The notes beneath the pieces were generated by a model. That model saw only the letters and a program-made list of their open reading frames with translations. It was not told the origin of the DNA and did no database searches. DNA of 64,000 nt, taken from NCBI RefSeq assembly GCF_030272615.1, contig NC_081411.1:182116977-182180976 (forward strand), in the 5' to 3' direction. This stretch comes from Cryptomeria japonica. Its lineage: Eukaryota; Streptophyta; Pinopsida; Cupressales; Cupressaceae. Below are positions 1-10,801 of this stretch, piece after piece; positions within the stretch are counted from its first letter, which is position 1; each line of letters starts with the position of its first letter. The translations under genes were made by a program, and so were the position numbers.

Positions 1-132
1 AGTCACTAAAGAAATAGGATGATTAATAACAGTCCATATTTTATCGGTCAATATTTAAAATGCAACAAAAATAGTAATAAAAAAAATGTATGCAAAACTG
101 TGATGAATAACTTTTAGAATATAAATGTCAGA

Positions 133-371
133 TGTTATGCATGTGGTATGTTTGGACACATTTATAATCAATGCAAAACAAAAAGAAATTACATGAATTT
201 TAGTCCTATGTAAGGAGATATTGTTTTCTATGCTTGCAACAAATCCAATCACATTGCTAACTACTATAGAAGAAAAAATGTGAATAGGATAGGTCCGAAA
301 GACAAGAACAAGAATGTGAAGCCTAAAGAGATGGGTAAAAAAAACTTGAAGAAATCAAAGGTTAGTTGAAG
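133..371 (+). pseudogene. Copia-type gag zinc-knuckle relic
   Basis: Translation from 133 gives a perfect CX2CX4HX4C nucleic-acid-binding knuckle (CYACGMFGHIYNQC). After one in-frame TAA near 211 a second, degraded knuckle follows (ACNKSNHIANYY, first and last Cys lost). A lysine-rich tail runs to a TGA at about 370 and continues in another frame (LKKTWVKKTDSE). Tandem CCHC knuckles followed by a basic tail are typical of the gag end of plant Ty1/copia polyproteins. The spacer differs from the array family next to it and lies on the opposite strand, so this is a different, older element. No start, protease or LTR is recognisable. The domain call is firm; the family is inferred. Confidence 0.6.
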
Positions 372-685
372 AAAACATGGGTTAAGAAGACTGATTCAGA
401 GGTGGGAATTGGGCCTGTACCTCATTCCAGTGTTGGAACTACATCTGGTAACTGAACCTAGGCATCCGGCCTTGGGGGAGTTATAATGCAAATCTTCCAA
501 ACCCCCTATTTGAGATATGTGCCTATTTTTGGCATGTTGCATAAGTGTTTATGATGATTGCAGATATTTGTGGTGGATCTCTAGAATAATTGAGCTGATT
601 TGAAGATCCAGAGAAGAATGCTTGACAAATGCAGAGCATCCAAAAAAATTGGGGTGGACTGCATTTACTGTAGTGAAAATTTAGG
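372..685. other. Unassigned stretch, no gene seen
   Basis: About 310 bp between the zinc-knuckle relic and the truncated first LTR of the array. There is a G-rich patch near 472-482, but no coding potential, repeat partner or LTR end is visible. The sharp change to LTR sequence at 686 is the left breakpoint of the array. Confidence 0.5.
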
Positions 686-963
686 TCAACCTTGCAATAC
701 CTTAACCATCCCAGTTGCTTATAACATGCATTTTTAGGGCAACAAACAAAGTCAGCCTTTTTTAGGGTTTTATTACAATGTCGATTTTCATCAACAAAAA
801 ATGGCAAAATTTTTTTTTCTCAGGGGCTGCCGCCCATGAACCCCCGCTTTCTCGGGGGCTGCCGCCCCCGAACCTCTCCTCGGGGCCCAGCCCGGCCCCA
901 AACTCCGACGAGGATACATGCTGAGTGTACAGTACTTTGCTGATCAGTCGCCACATTTCAACA
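686..963 (-). repeat. LTR 1 of the array, truncated (3' LTR of copy A)
   Basis: Matches the upper part of the other LTRs and ends at 963 with the reverse complement of the TGTTGAAA terminus. The other side is cut at 686, so about 185 bp of the 464-bp LTR, including the CCCTAACA end, is missing. The GC-rich double repeat is present. It serves as 3' LTR of copy A; a polypurine tract follows inside the element. Confidence 0.9.
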
Positions 964-1023
964 ATCTCCCACTTGGAGACTGATCAGGCTCCACATCGAA
1001 CAATCTCCCACTTGGAGACTGAT
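960..1023 (-). promoter_or_regulatory. Duplicated polypurine tract, copy A
   Basis: On the - strand the purine tract AAGTGGGAGATTG directly precedes the 3' LTR, as expected for the plus-strand primer of reverse transcription. A 25-bp block containing the tract and the LTR's terminal four bases occurs twice, at 960-984 and 999-1023. CTGATCAGTC (940-949) and GACTGATCAG (978-987) form a perfect 10-bp inverted repeat around the LTR boundary. Confidence 0.85.
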
Positions 1024-1099
1024 ACTACACGACACCACTGTACATGCAACATCCGCTGGATAAAACACTAGGACTAGACTAGTATAAATTCCACAATTA

Positions 1100-4000
1100 T
1101 CAATCAAGAAGACCAACAGAAACTAATGAAGAAATTAGCTTCTCCTGTGGAACTGCTTTTGTGAACATATCAGCAGGATTCTCACTGGTGTGAATCTTCT
1201 CAAGCCATAACTGACCCTCCTCCAAGATAGTCCGGATGAAGTGGTACCTGAGCTGAATGTGGTTTGTCCTTGAATAAAAAGCAGAGTTCTTCGCAAGATG
1301 AATGGCACTCTAGCTATCAATATACAATGGGCTATCCTCTTGTGTCTAACCCAATTCCTTCAGAAAACATTGCAACCAAATCATCTCTTTGCTGGCTTCT
1401 GTAGCAGCAACATACTCAGCTTCAGTGGTTGAAAGTGCAACAACCTTTTGCAGCCTAGAAATCCAACTGACTGCAGTTCCCCCTATAGTAAAAACATACC
1501 CTATAGTACTCCTCCGTGAATCAATATCACCCGCCAGATCAGAGTCACCAAATCCACTTAGAGCAGCATTAGATATTTGAAACATAATGCCTTCGTAGTA
1601 GTTCCTTTCAAATACCGAAGAATCCATTTCACAGCATTCCAATGTTCCATACCCGGATTACTCATAAACCTGCTCACAACTCCCACTGCATGTACAATAT
1701 CTGGCCTTGTGCATACCATTGCATATATCAGACTGCCAACAACTGATGAATATGGGATGTTAGACATTTTATTAACTTCTTCCTGTGCCTTTGGGCACAT
1801 CTCCTTAGTCAATTTGAAATGACTAGCCAAAGGTGTACTAACTGCTTTTGCATCCTACATGTTAAATCTTTTCAACACCTTCTTTATATACTCACTTTGG
1901 GACAAATTCAAGGTTCTATTTTTCCTGTCCCGTGTAATCCTCATACCGAGAATTTGCTTAGCTGCACCCAAATCCTTCATAGCAAATGACCTGGCTAATT
2001 TCTGTTTAAGATCATTTATATGTTGCATGTTAGACCCAAAAACAAGCATGTCATCAACATAAAGCAACAGGATAATATAACTGCCATTATCAAATCTCTT
2101 AAAATATACACAATGATCAGAATGACATCTATGATAGCCATGTTCAGCCATGAAACTATCAAATTTTAAATACCATTGTCGGGGTGCTTGCTTTAGGCCA
2201 TACAAACTTTTCGTCAACCTGCACACCAAGTTCTCCTTAACTTTGATCTCATATCCCTATGGTTGCAACATGTAAATTTCCTCCTCCGAATCTCCATGGA
2301 AAAAAGCTGTTTTGACATCTAATTGTTCAAGATATAAATCATTTGCAACCACAAGACTAAGTACAGGTCTAATTGAAGTCATTTTTACAACTGGAGAAAA
2401 TATTTCATCATAATCTATACCCTTTTTCTATGCAAAACCTTTTACCACAAGTCTGGCCTTATATCTTTTCTGACCTCCTTCCTCCTCCTTCAGCCGATAA
2501 ACCCATTTGTTAGGTAAGGCTCTTTTTTCTGCAGGTAAAGGGACTAAGTCCCAAGTCTTATTTTTCATCAAGGAGTCCATCTAATCTTTCATGCCTACTT
2601 GCCACTGTTGTTTGGCATCCACCTACATTGCTTCTTCATATTCTTCTGGTTCACCAGAATTCGTTAATAAAATAGAATACAAAGAAGGAGAAAATCTTTC
2701 AGGGGGTCTACTTGTCCTCGTAGAACGTCTAACACTTGCAGGAGTTTGTGGAACAATCTGTTGTTGCTGAGCATCAGGTACCTCTGGCATTTCATTTTCA
2801 GGAATCTCATCCAACACCACATATTCTTGTTTGTCCTGTTCATGCTTCTTTTCCTCCATCTGTTCTTTATACACAACCTTCTCATTGAATATAACATCTC
2901 TACTTCTAATTATTTTTTTATTTTCAAAATCCCATAACCGATAGCCATATTCATCTATCCCATATCCAATGAAGGTACATTTCTGAGATTTAGCATCAAG
3001 CTTGGTTCTGTTTTCTTTATCAACATGGACAAAAGCTTCACAACCAAAAGTTTTTAGAAAAGAATAATTTACCTTTTTACCAGTCCATGCCTCCTCTGGA
3101 ATAACACCAGCCAAAGGAGTTGAAGGTCCTCTATTTATCAAATAGACAGTAGTATGTACAACATCTGCCCAAAAATGTAAGGGCAATCCAGCATGCAATC
3201 TCATGCTCCTCGCACATTCCATGATGGTCCTATTCATTCTTTGTGACACACCATTTTCCTATGGAGTTCCTGGAACTGTCTTCTTCTTTTGAATCCCATT
3301 TAAGGAACAGTAATCTTCAAATGCTTTGCTGCAATACTCACCTCAATTATCTGATCTGAGACACTTCAACTTTTTTCCTGTCTCATTCTCAACCAAAGCT
3401 TTCCATTTCTTAAAAGTTTCAAAAACATCTGATTTTTGTTTTAGGAAATATACCCATGTTTTTCTGGTTGAGTCATCAATAAAAATAACATAATAACAAG
3501 AGCCACCAAGAGAAGATACCTAAGTCGGTCCCCATACATCTGAATGTACAAGCTCTAACTTCTCACTCTTCTTCTCTTTCCCAACCTTGAGAAATCTGAC
3601 TCTTTTCTGTTTACCATAAACACAGTTTTCACAGAACTCTAAATCAATCTTCTTTAGCCCTGGCAATAGTTTTTTGGAGTGAAGGATTTTCATCCCTTTC
3701 TCACTCATGTGCCCAAGCCTATGGTGCCACATTATCGAATCTGTTCTTGCAACATTTATTGTTGTTGTCCCTGTAGTAATTTTATCTGTAGCAGCTGAGG
3801 TAGAGTAAGTGTTACCAGTACACAGATATAATGTGCCTACCTTCGCACCTTTAGCTACTACTAATGATCCTTTAGTGACCTTCCACATACTATCTGAGAA
3901 GGTAACTATGCAACCTTCACTACCTAGTTGCCCTGTAGAAATTAAATTTCTTCTTAAATTAGGAACATGTTTTACCTTCTGCAGAAACCAGTCATTACCA

Positions 4001-4182
4001 TTCTGCAACTTGATCTTTATCTTTCCTTTTCCAATAATTTGACAGGGCTCATCATCACCCAAATATACCTGTCCAAAATCACCTTGAACATAATCTAAAA
4101 AATATTTTCTATGGGGTGTAGCATGAAATGAAGCCCCAGAATCTATTACTCAGGAATCATTAACATTATCCAAACATAAGAT
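1100..4182 (-). pseudogene. Copia pol of copy A (protease, integrase, RT, RNase H), broken
   Basis: Order on the - strand: protease (DSGAS about 4,140), GAG-pre-integrase HHCC zinc region (HHRLGHM, CENC; about 3,650-3,750), integrase core (about 3,580-3,250), RT with YVDD (about 2,060), RNase H ending in a TGA at 1100-1102. At least nine in-frame stops lie within pol, most of them CAG to TAG (for example at about 1,346, 1,855, 2,623 and 3,520), plus TGG to TGA just before the protease active site. It shares with all other copies the TAG before the integrase ENGVSQR motif, the TAG near the RT start, the frameshift between RT and RNase H, and Gln in place of the integrase catalytic Glu. Unlike copies B-E it keeps CAG in YKEQM (about 2,860). 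It cannot make a polyprotein. Confidence 0.92.
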
Positions 4183-5555
4183 TCAAGCATCTTGTAAAGT
4201 ATTACTTGAAATATTGGCTTCCTTACTGTCATTTTCATTTTTGTCTCCTTCTTTGTTTTTCCGAGACCAACAGTCTTTCTTTAGATGACCAGGCTTTCTG
4301 TAGTACCAGCCATCTTTCTTTCCTTTATATTGAGAGCGTCGTTTCTTTGACTTCCCTCGTGACTTCTCATTCCCAGGGCCTTTTCCTCTTTCCTTTGATC
4401 TTCCTCTGTTCTCCACATTCAAAACACTACCTGATGATGTTGAAGTTTCACCTATGCTTTTCCTTCGCATTTCCTCGCTTAGGATAACACCAACAATATC
4501 ATCAAATACCAAAGTATTTTTACCAGAGACAGAGTTACTTACAGCCATAACCAAGCTATTCCAGCTTTCTGGTAAAGAACATAAAATCAAGAGAGCCCTA
4601 ACCTCTTCTGCAAAGGTAATTTTTATCGAAGACAATTGACTAGTAATTGTATTAAATTCATTTAAGTGCTCCGCTATAGATCCTGCCTCACTCATTTTCA
4701 AATTAAACAAATGCTTCATAAGAAATACCTTATTCGAAGCCGAGGGTTTCTCATACAACTTAGCCAATGTTGCCATCAAATCTACAGTCATTTTTGCTTC
4801 TGTTATATTGAATGCTACAGATGACACAAGGCACAATCGAATGGATCCCAGTGCCTTTCTATCTAAAATTTTCCACTCTTCATCTGATATTGTGGTCAGT
4901 TTCTTTGCCTTTCCTTTCAATGGTAGCCACAAATCCTTTTGATATATGTAATCCTCCATCTGCATTTTCCATAACTGATAATTATGGCCGTTAAAGTTTT
5001 CGACCTTGAATTTGGAATCCTCCATTGCTCCCACTCAAATCAAGTATTTTTACCAGAGACAGAGTTACTTATAGCCATAACCAAGCTATTCCAGCTTTCT
5101 GGTAAAGAACATAAAATCAAGAGAGCCCTAACCTCTTCTGCAAAGGTAATTTTTACCGAAGACAATTGACTAGTAATTGTATTAAATTCATTTAAGTGCT
5201 CCGCTACAGATCCTCCCTCACTCATTTTCAAATTAAACAAACGCTTCATAAGAAATACCTTATTTGAAGCCGAGGGTTTCTCATACAACTTAGCCAATGT
5301 TGCCATGAAATCTACAGTCATTTTTGCTTCTGTTATATTGAATGCTACAGATGACGCAAGGCACAATCGAATGGATCCCAGTGCCTTTCTATCTAAAATG
5401 TCCCACTCTTCATCTGATATTGTGGTCAGTTTCTTTGCCTTTCCTTCCAATGGCCGCCACAAATCCTTTTGATATAAGTAATCCTTCATCTGCATTTTCC
5501 ATAACTGATAATTCTGGTCGTTAAACTTTTCGACCTTGAATTTGGAATCCTCCAT
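4183..5555 (-). pseudogene. Copia gag of copy A with internal 530-bp tandem duplication
   Basis: Gag forms the virus-like particle and packages RNA. From the LTR-proximal ATG at 5555 the frame runs 171 codons and ends in a TGA at 5040, because 4511-5040 and 5041-5570 are tandem copies of the leader plus the N-terminal half of gag. The second ATG (5025) opens a further reading frame to 4183. As 530 is not a multiple of three, the copies are out of frame. The zinc knuckle is dead: both leading Cys are replaced (GWYYRKPGH). Gag ends in the same LQDA-TGA as every other copy. Confidence 0.93.
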
Positions 5556-5601
5556 TGCTCCAACTCAAATCTGAAAGTCCTACCAATTTATAGAAAACCT
5601 C

Positions 5602-5613
5602 GCTCTGATACCA
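5602..5613 (-). promoter_or_regulatory. Primer-binding site, copy A
   Basis: The - strand reads TGGTATCAGAGC two bases inside the LTR end. This is the classic copia match to the 3' end of initiator Met-tRNA. It fixes the LTR boundary and the strand of the element. Confidence 0.93.
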
Positions 5614-5615
5614 AT

Positions 5616-6079
5616 TGTTAGGGTTTCAAGCATATCCGAAGCAAATATGAACTAACAATTATATGCAGATTTAAATACAAAAGATAAAGAAATAAAATAG
5701 GACACAGATAACACAGAGATTTAACATGGTTCACCCAGAATGGGTTACGTCCACCATACACAGTCGTCCAATCTTTCTTATTATCCAGCAAAAACAATAC
5801 ATCAACCTTGCAATGCCTTAAGCATCCCAGCCGCTTATAACATGCATTTTTAGGGCAACAAACAAAGTCAGCCGTTTTTAGGGTTTTATTACAATGTCGA
5901 TTTTCATCAACAAAAATTGGCAAAAAAAAATTTTCTCGGGGGCTGCCGCCCCTAAACCCCCGCTTTCTCAAGGGCTGCCGCCCCCGAACACTTCCCCGGG
6001 ACCCAACCCGGCCCCGGACTCCGGTGAGGATACATGCTGAGTGTACAGTACTTTGCTGATCAGTTCCCACATTTCAACA
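5616..6079 (-). repeat. LTR 2, shared by copies A and B (464 bp)
   Basis: Bounded by TGTT...AACA, with the copy A primer-binding site on one side and the copy B polypurine tract on the other, so one LTR serves both copies. Two GC-rich direct repeats with core GGGCTGCCGCCCC lie near 5,937-5,988, about 32 bp apart, and can each form a hairpin. AATAAA on the - strand (5885-5890) is a candidate poly(A) signal. The block at 5,717-5,756 resembles the conserved U5 region of many plant copia LTRs (recognised by eye). Confidence 0.95.
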
Positions 6080-6139
6080 ATCTCCCACTTGGAGACTGAT
6101 CAGGCTCCACACCGAACAATCTCCCACTTGGAGACTGAT
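6076..6139 (-). promoter_or_regulatory. Duplicated polypurine tract, copy B
   Basis: The 25-bp block with AAGTGGGAGATTG lies at 6076-6100, touching the LTR, and again at 6115-6139. The inverted repeat across the LTR boundary is damaged here by one base (CTGATCAGTT). Confidence 0.85.
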
Positions 6140-6215
6140 AATATACGACACCACTGTACATGCAACATCCGCTAAATAAAACACTAGGACTTGACTGGTA
6201 TAAATTCCACAATTA

Positions 6216-9200
6216 TCAATCAAGAAGACCAACAGAAACTAATGAAGAAATTAGCTTCTCCTGTGGAACTGCCTTTGTGAACATATCCGCAGGATTCTCA
6301 CTGGTGGGAATCTTCTCAAGCTGTAACTGACTCTCCTCCAAGATAGTCTGGATGAAGTGGCACCTGAGCTGAATGTGCTTTTTCCTTGAATGAAAAGCAG
6401 AGTTCTTTGCAAGATGAATGGCACCCTGGCTATCAATATACACTGGGCTATCCTCTTGTGTCTGACCCAATTCCTTCAGAAAACATTGCAACCAAATCAT
6501 CTCTTTGCTGGCTTCTGCAGCAGCAACATACTCAGCTTCAGTGGTTGAAAGTGCAACAACCTTTTGTAGCCTAGAAATCCAACTGACTGCAGTTCCCCCT
6601 ATAGTAAAAACATACCCTGTAGTACTCCTTCGTGAATCGATATCACCCACCAGATCAAAGTCAACAAATCCACTTAGAGCAGCATTAGATATTTGAAACA
6701 TAATTCCTTCATAGTAGTTCCTTTCAAATACCGAAGAATCCATTTCAGAGCATTCCAATGTTCCATACCCGGATTACTCATAAACCTGCTCACAAATCCC
6801 ACTGCATGTGCAATATCTGGCCTTGTGCATACCATTGCATACATCAGACTGCCAATAGTTGATGAATATGGGATGTTAGACATTTTATTAACTTCTTCCT
6901 GTGCCTTTGGGCACATCTCCTTAGTCAATTTGAAATGACTAGCCAAAGGTGTACTAACTGCTTTTGCATCCTGCATGTTAAATCTTTTCAACACCTTCTT
7001 TATATACTCACTTTGGGACAAATTCAAGGTTCTATTTTTTCTGTCCCGTGTAATCCTCATACCGAGAATTTGCTTAGCTGCACCCAAATCCTTCATAGCA
7101 AATGACCTGTCAAATTTCTGTTTAAGATCATTTATATGTTGCATGCTAGACCCAGCAACAAGCATGTCATCAACATAAAGCAACAGGATAATATAACTGT
7201 CATTATCAAATCTCTTAAAATATACACAATGATCAGAATGACATCTATGATAGCCATGTTCAGCCATGAAACTATCAAATTTTAAATACCATTGTCGGGG
7301 TGCTTGCTTTAGGCCATACAAACTTTTCTTCAACCTGCACACCAAGTTCTCCTTACCTTTGATCTCATATCCCTGTGGTTGCAACATGTAAATTTCCTCC
7401 TCCAAATCTCCATGGAGAAAAGCTGTTTTGACATCTAATTGTTCAAGATGTAAATCATTTGCAGCCACAAGACTAAGTACAGTTCTAATTGAAGTCATTT
7501 TTACAACTGAAGAAAATATTTCATCATAATCTATACCATTTTTCTATGCAAAACCTTTTACCACAAGTCTGGCCTTATATCTTTTCTGACCTCCTTCCTT
7601 CTCCTTCAGTCGATAAAGCCATTTGTTAGGTAAGGCTCTTTTTTCTGCAGGTAAAGTGACTAAGTCCCAAGTCTTATTTTTCATCAAAGAGTCCATCTCC
7701 TCTTTCATGCCTAGTTGCCACTGTTGTTTGGCATCCACCTGCATTGCTTCTTTATATTCTTCTAGTTCACCAGAATTCGTTAATAAAATAGAATACAAAG
7801 AAGGAGAAAATCTTTCAGGGGGTCTACTTGTCCTCGTAGAACGTCTAACACTTGCAGGAGTTTGTGGAACAATCTGTTGTTGCTGAGCATCAGGTACCTG
7901 TGGCATTTTATTTTCAGGAATCTCATCCAACACCACATATTCTTGTTTGTCCTGTTCATGCTTCTTTTCCTGCATCTATTCTTTATATACAACCTTCTCA
8001 TTGAGTATAACATCTCTACTTCTAATTATTTTCTTATTTTCAAAATCCCATACCCGATAGCCATATTCATCTATCCCATATCCAATGAAGGTACATTTCT
8101 GAGATTTAGCATCAAGCTTGGTTATGTTTTCTTTATCAACATGGACAAAAGCTTCGCAACCAAAAGTTTTTAGAAAAGAATAATTTACCTTTTTACCAAT
8201 CCATGCCTTCTCTGGAATACCACCATCCAAAGGAGTTGAAGGTCCTCTATTTATCAAATAGACAGCAGTATGTACAACATCTGCCCAAAAATGTAAGGGC
8301 AATCCAGCATGCAATCTCATGCTCCTCGCACGTTCCATGATGGTCCTATTCATTCTCTGTGACACACCATTTTCCTATGGAGTTCCTGGAACTGTCTTCT
8401 GCTTTCGAATCCCATTTAAGTAATAGTAATCTTCAAATGCTTTGCTGCAATACTCACCTCCATTATTTGATCTGAGACACTTCAACTTTTTTCCTGTCTC
8501 ATTCTCAACCAAAGCTTTCCATTTCTTAAAAGTTTCAAAAACATCTAATTTTTGTTTTAGGAAATATACCCATGTTTTTCTGGTTGAGTCATCAATAAAA
8601 ATAACATAATAACAAGAGCCACCAAGAGAAGATACCTGAGTCGGTCCCCATACATCTGAATGTACAAGCTCTAACTTCTCACTCTTCTTCTCTTTCCCAA
8701 CCTTGAAAAATCTGACTCTTTTCTATTTACCATAAACACAGTTTTCACAGAACTCTAAATCAATCTTCTTTAGCCCTGGCAATAGATTTTTGGAGTGAAG
8801 GATTTTCATCCCCTTGTCACTCATGTGCCCAAGCCTATGGTGCCACATTATCGAATCTGTTCTTGCAACATTTTTTGTTGTTGTCCCTGTAGTAACTTTA
8901 TCTGTAGCAGCTGATGTAGAGTAAGTGTTACCAGTACACAGATATAATGTGCCTACCTTCGCACCTTTAGCTACTACTAATGATCCTTTAGTGACCTTCC
9001 ACATGCTATCTGAGAAGGTAACTATGCAACCTTCACTACCTAGTTGCCCTGCAGAAATTAAATTTCTTCTTAAATTAGGAACATGTTTTACCTCCTGCAG
9101 AAACCAGTCATTACCATTCTGCAACTTGATCTTTATCTTTCCTTTTCCAATAATTTGACAGGACTCATCATCAATCAAATATACTTGTCCAAAATCACCT

Positions 9201-9298
9201 TGAACATAATCTAAAAAATATTTTCTATGGGGTGTAGCATGAAATGAAGCCCCAGAATCTATTACCCAGGAATCATTATCATTATTCAAACATAAGAT
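6216..9298 (-). pseudogene. Copia pol of copy B, the best-preserved copy
   Basis: Protease and pre-integrase are open from 9289 to 8723 (DSGASFH active site intact), then CAG to TAG ends the frame. The integrase continues, with a stop before ENGVSQR; the part from 8365 to 7976 is open, ending in YKE-TAG. The linker and RT N-terminus are open 7975-7544, ending at the TAG common to all copies. RT 7498-6674 is open and keeps YVDD. RNase H 6758-6216 is open in a shifted frame, with the acidic residues of SDLVGD-like, TTEAEY and IDSQGAI motifs. The integrase triad reads D, D(35)Q rather than D, D(35)E. RT and RNase H lack private stops, but shared lesions still kill the polyprotein. Confidence 0.93.
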
Positions 9299-10141
9299 TC
9301 AAGCATCTTGTAAAGTATTACCTGCAATATTAGCTTCCTTACTGTCATTTTCTTTTTTGTCTCCTTCGTTGTTTTTCCGAGACCAACAGTCTATCTTTAG
9401 ATGACCAGACTTTCTACAGTACTGGCAATCTTTCTTTCCTCTAGATTGAGAGCGTCCTTTCTTTGACTTCCTTCGTGACTTCTCATTCCTAGGGCCTTTT
9501 CCTCTTTCCTTTGATCTTCCTCTATTCTCCACATTCAAAACACTACCTGATGATGTTGGAGTCTCACCTATGCTTTTCCTTCGCATTTCCTCGCTTAGGA
9601 TAACACCAACAATATCGTCAAATACCAAAGTATTTTTACAAGAGACAGAGTTACTTACAGCCATAACCAAGCTATTCCAGCTTTCTGGCAAAGAACATAA
9701 AATCAAGAGAGCCCTAACCTCTTCTGCAAAGGTAATTTTTACCGAAGACAATTGACTGGTAATTGTATTAAATTCATTTAAGTCCTCCGCTAGAGATCCT
9801 CCCTCACTCATTTTCAAATTAAACAAACGCTTCATAAGAAATACCTTATTCGAAGCCAAGGGTTTCTCATACAACTTAGACAATGTTGCCATCAAATCTA
9901 CAGTCATTTTTGCTTCTGTTATATTGAATGCTACAGATGACGCAAGGCACAATCGAATGGATCCCAGTGCCTTTCTATCTAAAATGTCCCACTCTTCATC
10001 TGATATTGTGGTCGGTTTCTTTGCCTTTCCTTCCAATGGCCGCCACAAATCCTTTTGATATAGGTAATCCTCCATCTGCATTTTCCATAACTGATAATTC
10101 TGGCCGTTAAACTTTTCGACCTTGAATTTGGAATCTTCCAT
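9299..10141 (-). pseudogene. Copia gag of copy B, open reading frame intact
   Basis: An open frame of about 280 codons from ATG 10141 to a TGA at 9299. It holds a UBN2-like capsid region (residues about 10-190), a basic Ser/Arg/Lys-rich stretch and one intact CX2CX4HX4C knuckle (CQYCRKSGHLKIDC). A GTG at 10150 is in frame upstream, but the ATG is the likelier start. The TGA falls at the gag/protease border and is shared by all five copies. Gag protein could be made; pol could follow only by readthrough, so I list it as part of a dead element. Confidence 0.9.
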
Positions 10142-10187
10142 TGCTCCCACTCAAATTTGAAAGTCCTACCAATTTATAGAAAACCTC

Positions 10188-10199
10188 GCTCTGATACCA
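10188..10199 (-). promoter_or_regulatory. Primer-binding site, copy B
   Basis: TGGTATCAGAGC on the - strand, intact, next to the LTR 3 boundary. Confidence 0.93.
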
Positions 10200-10201
10200 A
10201 T

Positions 10202-10665
10202 TGTTAGGGTTTCAAGCAGATCGGAAGCAAATATGAACTAACAATTATATGTAGATTTAAATAAAAAAGATAAAGAAATAAAATAGGACACAGATAACAT
10301 AGAGATTTAACATGGTTCACCCAGAATGGGTTACGTCCACCATACGCAGTCGTCCAATCTTTCTTATTATCCAGCAAAAATAGTACATCAACCTTGCAAT
10401 GCCTTAAGCATCCCAGCTGCTTATAACATGCATTTTTAGGGCAACAAACAAAGTCGGCCTTTTTTAGGGTTTTATTACAATGTCAATTTTCATCAACAAA
10501 AAATGGCAAAAATTTTTTTTCTCCGGGGCTGTCGCCCCTAAACCCCCGCTTTCTCAGGGGTTGCTGCCCTCAAACCCCTCCCCGGGGCCCAGCCCAACCC
10601 CGGACTCCGGCGAGGATACATGCTGAGTGTACAGTACTTTGCTGATTAGTCGCCACATTTCAACA
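10202..10665 (-). repeat. LTR 3, shared by copies B and C (464 bp)
   Basis: Same TGTT...AACA ends and length as LTR 2. Both GC-rich repeats are present, with several C-to-T type differences (gctgtcgcccc, ggttgctgccct). The palindrome near the end reads CTGATTAG instead of CTGATCAG. Confidence 0.95.
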
Positions 10666-10725
10666 ATCTCCCACTTGGAGACTGATCAGGCTCCACACCG
10701 AACAATCTCCCACTTGGAGACTGAT
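10662..10725 (-). promoter_or_regulatory. Duplicated polypurine tract, copy C
   Basis: The 25-bp blocks lie at 10662-10686 and 10701-10725, 39 bp apart as in the other copies. Confidence 0.85.
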
Positions 10726-10801
10726 ACTACACGACACCACTGTACATGCAACATCTGCTGGATAAAACACTAGGACTTGACTGGTATAAATTCCACAATT
10801 A

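Noticed and set aside
5618..6070. A 150-codon open frame covering nearly all of LTR 2 (and LTR 4, 14789-15241) on the - strand
   Set aside because: It has no ATG start (GTG only), is closed in other LTR copies, and spans the GC-rich hairpin repeats; chance openness of LTR sequence is enough.
10142..10150. GTG at 10150 as gag start
   Set aside because: Eukaryotic translation strongly prefers the ATG nine bases downstream (10141); the upstream triplets are leader.
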